From an uncultured Prevotellaceae bacterium (GTDB lineage Bacteria; Bacteroidota; Bacteroidia; Bacteroidales; Bacteroidaceae): DNA of 7,535 nt. The translations under genes and the position numbers were made by a program. The stretch is taken from the NCBI GenBank assembly GCA_946406585.1, contig CAMJLI010000092.1, forward strand, positions 1 through 7,535. Direction: 5' to 3'. Every line of letters starts with the position of its first letter. The first letter of the stretch is position 1. Shown piece after piece: positions 1-6,417 of this stretch. Under the pieces are notes generated by a model that did no database searches, was not told the DNA's origin, and saw only the letters and a program-made list of their open reading frames with translations.

Positions 1-275
1 GAGTGCTTGACTGCTCATGGTTGAAGCCATTCGACACAGAAGCCATCCAAAAGGCCGCCAAGGAAACAGGTCGCATCATCACCGTGGAAGAACACAGCCA
101 ATATGGAGGCTTGGGTGCCATGGTTTGCGAGGTGTTGAGCGAAAACCCGGTACCAGTGCGCATCATTGGCATTCCTGACGAGAATGTGGTGCACGGCACA
201 AATGCCGAAATATTCCATCATTACGGCATGGATGCCGAGGGTATAGAAAAGGCAACTCTCGACTTTCTGAAATGA
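1..275 (+). CDS. Transketolase C-terminal subunit, 3' end only
   Basis: This is the last 90 residues of a gene whose start lies before the window; the reading frame is already open at base 3, so the GTG there is an internal valine codon rather than a real start. The visible part is the transketolase C-terminal (Rossmann-like) domain. It shows the family pattern of a strand, then a KPFD-type motif, an ITVEEHS segment, GGLGAMVCEVL, and a C-terminal HYGMDAEGI stretch. In Bacteroidota and many other bacteria transketolase is split into N- and C-terminal subunits, and the ending here matches the short split form, though a full-length enzyme cannot be excluded. Transketolase moves two-carbon units between sugar phosphates in the pentose phosphate pathway, using thiamine diphosphate, in the cytoplasm. 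DXS and pyruvate dehydrogenase E1-beta share this domain, but the VEEHS and VHGT motifs fit transketolase better. Confidence 0.85.
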   Translation, partial: VLDCSWLKPFDTEAIQKAAKETGRIITVEEHSQYGGLGAMVCEVLSENPVPVRIIGIPDENVVHGTNAEIFHHYGMDAEGIEKATLDFLK

Positions 276-285
276 GGCAATACTG

Positions 286-303
286 AAGGGCGAGAAGCCC
301 CTT
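286..303 (+). terminator. Weak hairpin after the transketolase gene
   Basis: GGGC (288-291) can pair with GCCC (297-300) around a five-base loop, and AA/TT can extend the stem past one bulged C. It lies 12 bases after the transketolase stop codon. The stem is short and no T-run follows, so it is at best a weak or partial terminator. Confidence 0.2.
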
Positions 304-341
304 AATAGATATCTGTCAAAAGAAATTCATATTTCACTCGG

Positions 342-1106
342 ATGATTAGCAAAAACAAGCTGAAAGAATTGCGCCAGTTGGACAGCAAAAAACACCGCCG
401 CGAGAAAGGTCTCTTTGTGGCAGAAGGCCCCAAGGTGGTGGGCGACCTCTTGGACACATTCACGGCAGACACCATCGCCGCCACACCAGAATGGTGGGAC
501 TGCCATCCTGATGTAACATCACGGGAGCATATCGTGCTGACTCCAGAAGAACTTGACAAGTTGAGCTTCTTGCAACATCCTCAGCAAGTTTTCGCCACAT
601 TCCCATTGCCAAGTCAATCCGAAGAAGACATGACATCCATGCCTTTTGAAAAAGACATCTGCCTGGCGCTTGACGGCATCCAAGACCCGGGCAATCTTGG
701 AACAATAATCCGCATAGCAGACTGGTTTGGCATCAAAACCATATATTGCAGCCAGGATACCGCCGACGCCTTTAGTCCGAAAGTGGTGCAAGCCACCATG
801 GGCAGCATATCTCGTGTGCGGATGATATATACAGACCTTTGCCAGATGCTTGACACAATACCGGCAACAATCCCTGTTTATGGAACAATGCTTGACGGCG
901 ACGACCTGTATTCCACCCCTATCACCTCCTCAGGACTTCTCGTGATGGGCAACGAGGGCAACGGCATCAGCAGTTATGTAGCCAAACGTCTAACGCACAA
1001 GTTGCTAATCCCCCCCTACCCTGCTGGCAACCATAAAGCCGACAGCCTCAATGTGGGAATGGCCACCGCCATCTGTTGTGCAGAATTCCGACGACGATGC
1101 AAATGA
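342..1106 (+). CDS. TrmH/SpoU-family RNA 2'-O-ribose methyltransferase
   Basis: A 254-residue SPOUT enzyme that would transfer a methyl group from S-adenosylmethionine to a ribose 2'-OH in tRNA or rRNA, in the cytoplasm. The N-terminal part (about residues 1-90) is the substrate-binding SpoU_sub_bind type, with the KKHRREKGLFVAEGPK segment typical of the TrmH/RlmB group. The catalytic SpoU domain follows from about residue 105. Motif 1 is DPGNLGTIIRIADWFG, with Asn118 and Arg124 as the expected RNA/catalytic residues. Motif 2 is VMGNEGNGIS, with Glu205. Motif 3 is a SLNVGMATAI segment with Ser235 and Asn237; together these form the trefoil knot that binds SAM. The length is normal for the family. 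The ATG at 342 is the first good start and keeps the whole N-terminal domain. The exact target (tRNA or 23S rRNA site) cannot be told from sequence alone, so no symbol is given. Confidence 0.92.
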   Translation: MISKNKLKELRQLDSKKHRREKGLFVAEGPKVVGDLLDTFTADTIAATPEWWDCHPDVTSREHIVLTPEELDKLSFLQHPQQVFATFPLPSQSEEDMTSMPFEKDICLALDGIQDPGNLGTIIRIADWFGIKTIYCSQDTADAFSPKVVQATMGSISRVRMIYTDLCQMLDTIPATIPVYGTMLDGDDLYSTPITSSGLLVMGNEGNGISSYVAKRLTHKLLIPPYPAGNHKADSLNVGMATAICCAEFRRRCK

Positions 1107-1120
1107 AAGCAGAAATCATC

Positions 1121-1138
1121 ATGAGTACAAATCATTGA
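1121..1138 (+). other. Five-codon ORF with a start-like leader
   Basis: In the 83-base gap before the membrane-protein gene, an ATG is followed by four codons and TGA (MSTNH). Its leader, AGAAATCATC-ATG, closely resembles those of hisB (AGAAATC-ATG) and the GH43 gene (AATCATC-ATG) in this window. It may be a chance match, a decayed gene start or a short upstream ORF. Nothing shows that it is translated. Confidence 0.2.
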
Positions 1139-1140
1139 CC

Positions 1141-1189
1141 ACAAACCAAATACCCAAAATAAAGAAAATACAATCAAAAGCCAATATAC
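1141..1189 (+). promoter_or_regulatory. A-rich leader before the six-helix membrane protein
   Basis: This stretch is strongly A-rich and has no Shine-Dalgarno-like GGAGG, which is the usual pattern of translation initiation in Bacteroidota. It contains AAAATAAAGAAA (1156-1167), the same twelve bases found at 2135-2146 before hisB. No TTTG or TAnnTTTG promoter element is present. Confidence 0.4.
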
Positions 1190-2104
1190 ATGGAAAAAGA
1201 ATTGTTATATAAGAGTCGTAGTTTTTCATCATGCATACAAGCGTCATATCGCCTGGTAAACGACAATTTCGGTGGAATATTCAGAAGCACATGGTTGCCT
1301 GTATTGATATTATCCATCATGAGCGGCCTGTTTGTCACCATCAACATGCCATCCCCGGAAATGTTCACCCTTGGCATGGAACACCAAACAACCTTTCTGT
1401 CCATATTCGCAGTATCGATGTTGGGCATGTTGGCATGCGGCATTTGGGTGTCTGTCCGTTTGGTGACCTTGCTCAATGAGCAACCCCGCAAATGGAATTT
1501 GCATCGCATATTGATGCTGGTAATCAACAATATAGTTGTCTGCATCGTATTGTATTCCATCCTCTTCCTTGCGATATGGATGGCACATCGGCATACGGGA
1601 GGAGAATGGCTCGTATTTTTCGCAGACAACTGGCTTGCCATCCTTGGAATAGTCATTGTCTTATTTTTGGCAACCCTCCCACTCTATTACATCTCAGCCA
1701 GGTATCTGTGCAATGAAAATGCCCGTTTCTGGATGGATTTTCCCAAATCATACTTCACCGGGCTGCGTCATCTGGGGTTCATCTTCCTCATCACCCTGCT
1801 TCTATCCATCATTATCGGCATTCTGATTATGATAATATGCCTGCCATTGTTCATATTGCAAGCAGCCAACACGGCATCCCTGTTAGGAGAATTGTCAGGC
1901 GACCCAGTCACACTGCCCAAGTATTTCATCTTCATGGTAGGCATCACCACTTTTGTCGTGACCTTCATCGCAGCATATGTACAAATGTTCCCATGGATAT
2001 CATATTTCTTCATGTATGGCTCCATTGAGAAGCAGGAAGAAGAACGAAACAGAAGCACTACAACCATTGCTTCCATCAACCTGCCAGACACCCAATTGAT
2101 GTAA
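1190..2104 (+). CDS. Six-helix integral membrane protein of unknown function
   Basis: A 304-residue protein that I do not recognise as a named family. Six hydrophobic spans are visible at about residues 34-53, 69-94, 107-131, 148-169, 195-223 and 244-276. They are flanked by a roughly 33-residue polar N-terminus and a polar, acidic then Ser/Thr-rich C-tail (about 277-304). There is no cleavable signal peptide; the first helix is probably a membrane anchor, so the protein should sit in the inner membrane. No ATP-binding, catalytic His/Asp or transporter signature was found. Basic residues cluster in the loop after helix 2 (around Arg90, Arg100, Lys101, Arg106). The gene sits between an RNA methyltransferase and hisB, 44 bases before hisB on the same strand, so co-transcription is possible, but the neighbours give no clue to its role. 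Codon use and composition match the surrounding genes. It could be a lineage-specific conserved hypothetical protein. Confidence 0.8.
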   Translation: MEKELLYKSRSFSSCIQASYRLVNDNFGGIFRSTWLPVLILSIMSGLFVTINMPSPEMFTLGMEHQTTFLSIFAVSMLGMLACGIWVSVRLVTLLNEQPRKWNLHRILMLVINNIVVCIVLYSILFLAIWMAHRHTGGEWLVFFADNWLAILGIVIVLFLATLPLYYISARYLCNENARFWMDFPKSYFTGLRHLGFIFLITLLLSIIIGILIMIICLPLFILQAANTASLLGELSGDPVTLPKYFIFMVGITTFVVTFIAAYVQMFPWISYFFMYGSIEKQEEERNRSTTTIASINLPDTQLM

Positions 2105-2130
2105 GACCATAGTCCATATTTCCCGACACG

Positions 2131-2148
2131 CATAAAAATAAAGAAATC
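2131..2148 (+). promoter_or_regulatory. A-rich initiation leader of hisB
   Basis: AAAAATAAAGAAATC runs directly into the ATG, with no Shine-Dalgarno motif. This supports 2149 as the start, which also places the HAD-family DRDGT motif at the expected distance from the N-terminus. Confidence 0.45.
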
Positions 2149-3222
2149 ATGAAATATCGAATTCTTTTCATAGACCGTGATGGAACACTCATCAAAGAGC
2201 CTGCCGACGAACAAATCGACTCTTTCGAGAAGTTGTGCTTCACCAAGGGAGTAATCCGCAATCTTGCTTTCATCAAGCAGCATTTGGACTTCAAATTGGT
2301 AATGGTCAGCAATCAAGATGGTCTAGGCACGTCGTCTTTTCCAGAAGACACCTTCTGGCCTGTGCATAATTTCATCTTGCAAACACTTGCCAGCGAGGGG
2401 ATAACCTTTGATGCAATACACATAGACCGTCACTTTCCAGAAGACAACCACCCCGACCGCAAGCCAGGTGTGGGGATGCTGAAGGAATATATCGACAATC
2501 CTCTCTACGACCTGGCAAACAGTTACGTCATAGGCGACCGTGAAACAGACCGCAAATTGGCAGAGAACTTAGGCTGCAAGGCGTTCATCTTGGATGAGGA
2601 AGACGTGACATGGGACACCATCGCCGAACAGCTGTTTGCAAGCGAACGCAGGGCCAGCGTGAAAAGGAAGACAAAGGAAACCGACATCAACATAGAATTG
2701 CTGCTTGACGGAAACGGCAAGTGCGACATACATACGGGCCTTGGCTTTTTCGACCACATGCTCGAGCAAATAGGCAAGCATGGCATGATAGACCTGAACA
2801 TCGACGTGAAAGGAGACCTTGATGTCGACGAGCATCATACAATCGAAGACACCGCCATAGCCCTGGGCGAATGCATCCGCAAAGCCCTGGGCGACAAACG
2901 AGGCATCGAACGCTATGGCTATTGCCTGCCAATGGACGATTGTCTGGCAAGTGTGGCACTCGACTTCGGCGGCCGTCCCTGGCTGGTATGGGATGTGCAA
3001 TTCCATCGCGAATACATAGGCGACGTGCCCACCGAAATGTTCTTCCATTTCTTCAAGAGCCTCAGTGATGCAGCACTGATGAACCTCAACATCAAGGCAG
3101 AGGGAACAAACGAACACCACAAGATAGAAGGAATCTTCAAGGCGTTGGCACGCTCGCTAAAGATGGCAATAAAACGCGACATATACCATTACGAACTGCC
3201 ATCGACAAAAGGAGTGTTGTAA
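2149..3222 (+). CDS. hisB: Bifunctional histidinol-phosphatase / imidazoleglycerol-phosphate dehydratase HisB
   Basis: A 357-residue cytoplasmic enzyme for two histidine-biosynthesis steps: dehydration of imidazole glycerol phosphate to imidazole acetol phosphate, and dephosphorylation of histidinol phosphate. The N-terminal half (about 1-165) is a HAD-type phosphatase: FIDRDGT gives the nucleophile Asp9 and acid/base Asp11, VSNQDG supplies the second motif, Lys105 lies in DRKP, and VIGDRETD gives Asp130. The C-terminal half (about 170-357) is the dehydratase, with FFDHML (His203), DEHHTIED (His229, His230, Glu233), His300 and NEHHKIE (His323, His324, Glu327) as metal ligands and active-site residues. 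It ends in the family-typical PSTKGVL. The length is nearly the same as the E. coli fusion. One oddity is that the loop which binds zinc through three cysteines and a histidine in the E. coli enzyme reads D93, H95, H101, D103 here. No other his genes are in the window. Confidence 0.96.
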   Translation: MKYRILFIDRDGTLIKEPADEQIDSFEKLCFTKGVIRNLAFIKQHLDFKLVMVSNQDGLGTSSFPEDTFWPVHNFILQTLASEGITFDAIHIDRHFPEDNHPDRKPGVGMLKEYIDNPLYDLANSYVIGDRETDRKLAENLGCKAFILDEEDVTWDTIAEQLFASERRASVKRKTKETDINIELLLDGNGKCDIHTGLGFFDHMLEQIGKHGMIDLNIDVKGDLDVDEHHTIEDTAIALGECIRKALGDKRGIERYGYCLPMDDCLASVALDFGGRPWLVWDVQFHREYIGDVPTEMFFHFFKSLSDAALMNLNIKAEGTNEHHKIEGIFKALARSLKMAIKRDIYHYELPSTKGVL

Positions 3223-3230
3223 ACTTGAGA

Positions 3231-3253
3231 ACAAACCACAAAAAATAATCATC
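3231..3253 (+). promoter_or_regulatory. A-rich initiation leader of the GH43 gene
   Basis: Most of the 31-base gap after hisB is A-rich (ACAAACCACAAAAAATAATC, then ATC before the ATG). It has no Shine-Dalgarno motif and no recognisable promoter or terminator, so the glycosidase gene may be read through from hisB. Confidence 0.4.
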
Positions 3254-4906
3254 ATGATCATCAAAAACACTTACCTAATCCTTTCATGCGTCATGGCAAC
3301 GGCTATTATCAGCACAACAACATCTTGCACGAAACAAGAAGAATCGGCATCCACCTCCATACAAACAATAGGCAACCCATACCTGCCAATGTGGGAGCAC
3401 ATACCCGATGGTGAGCCTTACGTATTTGAAGACCCAGACAATCCAGGCAAGCAGCGTGTGTATATTTATGGTTCACACGACAGCCGTATAACGGATTATT
3501 GCGGTAGGGAATTGGTCGTGTGGTCAGCATCGACCGACAGCCTCTCCAATTGGCGTTATGACGGTGTGATACTTGTTGTAGACAAAGACGCCAATGGCAA
3601 GCCACTCCATGAGGACGGCCTTGGCGACGTGCTCTTTGCCCCGGATGTCGCCTTGTCTGTAGCAGAAGACGGCACCAAGACCTACTACCTGTATCCCAAC
3701 GACCAGGAAGGTGGTCGCAATGGACTTGTGGCAAAGTCGAGTCGTCCCGACGGGCCATTCGAGGTATGCAACTGGAATAGCGAATCCCCCAACTTGACAG
3801 ATGGAATATTGCAATTCGACCCCGCCGTATTCGTTGACGACGACGGACGGGTTTATGGTTATTGGGGCTTCGAACGCTCGTATGCAGCAGAACTTGACCC
3901 AGCGACGATGGCCACTGTGAAACCCGGAACAGCAGTGAAGGAAGACCTCGTGTCCTCGAAGAACGCCCCAGGCGACTTCCGTTTCTTCGAGGCATCCTCC
4001 ATTCGCAAGATAAAAGACAAATACGTGTTCATATACAGCCGTTGGACTAAAGACGGAGAATTCGGCCTGCCAGACACCAATTACACGCTGGCATACGCAT
4101 ATAGCGACAATCCGTTAGGCCCATACACCTATGGAGGCACCATCATTGACGGCAGAGGCCGCGAGACCGACGAGCAAGGCAACGTCATTGCATCGGGCAC
4201 GGTGTCGGGCAACACACACGGAAGCATCTGCGAAATCAATGGCCAATGGTATGTCTTTTATCACCGCCAGACAGGAACTAACGAGTTTGCACGCCAGGCA
4301 ATGGTAGCCCCAATCGACGTGAAAGTGGAGGAAGGGCCAGGTGGAAAGGTTGAGATCTCTGAAGGAGAATACAACTCCGAGGGTTTCTCCCTTGAAGGCC
4401 TGAACCCGCTGGAACGCCATTCAGCCGGAATAGCTTGTTGGTACACTGGTCCGAAAGTGGCAGAACACGTTTGGCCGGACAACAAGTTCTATGGATCGTA
4501 CATCGAAGCAGGATATGGAACAGACGACAAGATGAAAGAGCCATACAGCCTCTGCAACAACACAAATGCAGTGGTCAACAACACAGACGGTTCGATTGTG
4601 GGATACAAATATTTCAATTTCTCACAAACAAACGGCCGCAAGGATGTAAGATTGTCCATGAAGCTGATACCAGAAGGAATTGATGGCACGATGACCATAA
4701 TGGCAGACCGTCCCTGGGTTTCAAAAGGCGGCGTGGAATTGGGAAAAATAGAGCTAAAAGCCGACATGCCCCAGACGCCGACCGAAATGACGGTGGAGCT
4801 GCCTGGCCTGTCAGAATTGTCGGGCAAACACGCCCTGTTCTTTGTTTTCACTTCGCCGACGAAGGAAAAATCAATGTGCAAACTACAAGACTTCGTGTTT
4901 GAATGA
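3254..4906 (+). CDS. GH43 glycoside hydrolase lipoprotein with C-terminal CBM6-like domain
   Basis: A 550-residue exported enzyme, probably cutting arabinose- or xylose-containing plant glycans. Residues 1-24 form a type II signal peptide with lipobox TTSC, so Cys25 should be lipidated; the Lys and Glu residues just after it resemble a Bacteroidota surface-export signal. The five-bladed propeller of GH43 spans about 41-360. Likely catalytic residues are Asp52 in IPDGEP (base), Asp189 in QFDPAVF (pKa modulator) and Glu246 in FFEASSIR (acid). Also typical are YIYGSHD (70-76), FAPDVAL (128-134) and NTHGSICEINGQWYVFYHR (320-338). Residues about 385-550 form a beta-rich region with a GYKYFNF segment and GKHALFFVF near the end, which looks like a CBM6-type sugar-binding module. 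The substrate cannot be fixed from sequence; arabinofuranosidase, xylosidase and galactan-acting members all occur in GH43. No SusC/SusD pair or sugar sensor is adjacent within the window. Confidence 0.9.
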   Translation: MIIKNTYLILSCVMATAIISTTTSCTKQEESASTSIQTIGNPYLPMWEHIPDGEPYVFEDPDNPGKQRVYIYGSHDSRITDYCGRELVVWSASTDSLSNWRYDGVILVVDKDANGKPLHEDGLGDVLFAPDVALSVAEDGTKTYYLYPNDQEGGRNGLVAKSSRPDGPFEVCNWNSESPNLTDGILQFDPAVFVDDDGRVYGYWGFERSYAAELDPATMATVKPGTAVKEDLVSSKNAPGDFRFFEASSIRKIKDKYVFIYSRWTKDGEFGLPDTNYTLAYAYSDNPLGPYTYGGTIIDGRGRETDEQGNVIASGTVSGNTHGSICEINGQWYVFYHRQTGTNEFARQAMVAPIDVKVEEGPGGKVEISEGEYNSEGFSLEGLNPLERHSAGIACWYTGPKVAEHVWPDNKFYGSYIEAGYGTDDKMKEPYSLCNNTNAVVNNTDGSIVGYKYFNFSQTNGRKDVRLSMKLIPEGIDGTMTIMADRPWVSKGGVELGKIELKADMPQTPTEMTVELPGLSELSGKHALFFVFTSPTKEKSMCKLQDFVFE

Positions 4907-4918
4907 AGCCTTTTCATC

Positions 4919-4937
4919 AAAACAAGAACTATTAATC
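4919..4937 (+). promoter_or_regulatory. A-rich leader that decides the nitroreductase start
   Basis: AAAACAAGAACTATTAATC precedes the ATG at 4938 and has the same A-rich, ATC-ending form as the leaders of hisB and the GH43 gene. This favours 4938 over an in-frame ATG at 4842, which lies inside the GH43 gene and would add 32 residues with no family match. Confidence 0.5.
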
Positions 4938-5678
4938 ATGAAGAATATAAAGACACGCCGCACGATAAGAAAATACACGAATGAAGATGTAAGCGATGAA
5001 CTGCTAAACAGGCTGTTGTCTGAAGCATCACGCACACAGACAATGGGCAACCTGCAACTGTATAGCGTGATTGTCACCCGCGATGCTGAACGGAAAGAGC
5101 AATTGTCGCCTTCACATTTCAACCAGCCCATGGTGACGGCAGCCCCCGTGGTGCTAACCATTTGTGCCGACTTCCGCAGGACGACAGACTGGTGTCTCGC
5201 CCGCAAGGCCGACCCGGGTTATGACAATTTCCTGTCGTTCATGAATGCGGCATCAGACGCACTCCTCTTCACCCAAACCTTTTGCAATCTTGCAGAAGAA
5301 GAAGGACTTGGATGCTGCTATCTTGGTACGACATTATACATGCCCCAAAGCATAATAGACATCCTGCAACTGCCACAATTGGTAATGCCGGTGGCCACCA
5401 TCTGTGTAGGGTGGCCGGCAGAAGAACCTCCGCTCACCGACAGGCTTGATGTTGAAGCCTTCATTCACAATGAGAGCTATCAAGACTATACCCCGCAGAG
5501 GATAGACAAATATTATGCTAACAAAGAGTCACTCAGGGAAAACCAAGAATTTGTGCGCATCAATGGAAAAGAGACGCTGGCACAAGTGTTCACCGACTGT
5601 CGATATACCCGCAAAGACAACGAGGCAATGTCGGACGGTCTGCTTGAAGCCCTCAAACATCAAGGATTCATAAAGTAG
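4938..5678 (+). CDS. NfsA/FRP-type nitroreductase (flavin oxidoreductase)
   Basis: A 246-residue cytoplasmic flavoprotein expected to use FMN and NAD(P)H to reduce nitro compounds, quinones or flavins; the physiological substrate is unknown. The N-terminus has the nitroreductase signature TRRTIRKYTNEDV (about residues 6-18, basic residues for FMN phosphate). It is followed by SRTQTMGNLQLYSVIVTRD (31-49), which fits the FMN-binding loop. The middle carries AEEEGLGCCYLGTTLY (119-134) and PVATICVGWPAEEP (151-164), which fit the NfsA/FRP branch and its usual length of about 240-250 residues. The C-terminal extension ends in YTRKDNEAMSDGLLEALKHQGF, a form I recall from Bacteroidota members. The start at 4938 is chosen because the upstream alternative overlaps the GH43 gene by 65 bases and adds no domain. 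The stop is 8 bases before the ABC ATPase gene, so the two are probably co-transcribed. Confidence 0.9.
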   Translation: MKNIKTRRTIRKYTNEDVSDELLNRLLSEASRTQTMGNLQLYSVIVTRDAERKEQLSPSHFNQPMVTAAPVVLTICADFRRTTDWCLARKADPGYDNFLSFMNAASDALLFTQTFCNLAEEEGLGCCYLGTTLYMPQSIIDILQLPQLVMPVATICVGWPAEEPPLTDRLDVEAFIHNESYQDYTPQRIDKYYANKESLRENQEFVRINGKETLAQVFTDCRYTRKDNEAMSDGLLEALKHQGFIK

Positions 5679-5686
5679 AAACAGCA

Positions 5687-6406
5687 ATGATACATCTTCA
5701 AGATGTCAACAAGACATACCAAGGAGCCCAGCCGCTGCATGTGCTGAAAGGCATCAACCTTGACATAGGAAGTGGGGAGTTTGTGTCGATAATGGGCGCA
5801 TCCGGTTCTGGGAAATCCACACTATTGAACATCCTTGGCATTCTTGACAATTACGATAGCGGAGAATACGTGCTCAACGGGACACTGATAAAGAATCTCA
5901 CGGAGAAACGAGCCGCATATTACCGCAATCACTTGATAGGCTTCGTCTTTCAGTCTTTCAACCTCATCAACTTCAAGACAGCTGTGGAGAATGTGGAACT
6001 GCCGCTGTTCTACCAAGGAGTGGGCAGGCGCAAGCGCCACAATCTAGCGATGGAATACCTTGAGCGACTTGGATTGGCAGAATGGGCCGGACATTATCCC
6101 AACGAATTGTCGGGTGGACAAAAACAACGTGTGGCCATCGCCCGCGCCCTCATCACCCACCCTGCCATCATTTTGGCAGACGAGCCGACGGGAGCCCTCG
6201 ACTCGAAGACAAGTGTGGAAGTGATGCATCTGCTCAAGACGCTGAACAAGGATGAAAAAATAACGATAGTAGTTGTCACGCACGAAAGTGGAGTGGCAAA
6301 TGAGACGAACAAGATAATACATATAAAGGACGGCCTGATAGGCAAGATAGAGGACAACAAAGAGCACAACTCCTCTCCATTTGGAATGGGAGGAATGATG
6401 AAATAA
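5687..6406 (+). CDS. ABC transporter ATPase, MacB/LolD family
   Basis: A 239-residue ATPase that would sit on the cytoplasmic face of the inner membrane and drive the FtsX-type permease encoded next. All ABC motifs are intact: Walker A GASGSGKST (37-45, Lys43), Q-loop FVFQSFN (Gln89), signature LSGGQ (141-145), Walker B IILADEPTG (161-169, Glu166 catalytic) and H-loop VVVTHE (His199). The segment between Walker A and the Q-loop and the downstream ENVELPL match the MacB/LolD/FtsE branch, which is linked to macrolide or peptide efflux, lipoprotein release or cell-envelope signalling rather than nutrient import. After the core domain there is a short tail rich in Gly and Met (GMGGMMK). It lies 8 bases after the nitroreductase gene and 11 bases before the permease gene, which points to one operon. 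The transported substrate cannot be told. Confidence 0.95.
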   Translation: MIHLQDVNKTYQGAQPLHVLKGINLDIGSGEFVSIMGASGSGKSTLLNILGILDNYDSGEYVLNGTLIKNLTEKRAAYYRNHLIGFVFQSFNLINFKTAVENVELPLFYQGVGRRKRHNLAMEYLERLGLAEWAGHYPNELSGGQKQRVAIARALITHPAIILADEPTGALDSKTSVEVMHLLKTLNKDEKITIVVVTHESGVANETNKIIHIKDGLIGKIEDNKEHNSSPFGMGGMMK

Positions 6407-6417
6407 CAACCACATCC

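Noticed and set aside
276..341. Search for a Bacteroidota promoter (TTTG with TAnnTTTG) in this and the other intergenic gaps
   Set aside because: No gap contains a TTTG element with a matching -7 box; the nearest strings, such as ATATTTCA near 329, fail the consensus.
1010..1016. Run of seven C bases inside the methyltransferase gene, as a possible phase-variation tract
   Set aside because: The frame is intact on both sides, the run encodes Ile-Pro-Pro in motif 3, and it is short for a slippage switch in a housekeeping gene.
1174..1656. Long open frame on the minus strand across the membrane-protein gene
   Set aside because: It lies opposite a clear coding frame with helices and normal composition, its translation has no recognisable domain, and several similar antisense frames occur across the window. 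It is a shadow of the + strand gene.
2569..3120. 183-codon open frame on the minus strand across hisB
   Set aside because: It is antisense to the strongly conserved HisB reading frame, and its residues form no recognisable protein.
3309..3995. 228-codon open frame on the minus strand across the GH43 gene
   Set aside because: The translation is Arg-, Ser- and Cys-rich, as expected of a wrong-strand frame, and the + strand frame has intact catalytic motifs.
4903..4917. Small inverted repeat ATGAA / TTCAT around the GH43 stop codon
   Set aside because: A five-base AT-rich stem with a five-base loop is too weak to be a terminator, and no T-run follows.
4842..4937. In-frame upstream start giving the nitroreductase 32 extra residues
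   Set aside because: It would begin inside the GH43 gene, the added residues are basic with no family match, and a good A-rich leader precedes the ATG at 4938.
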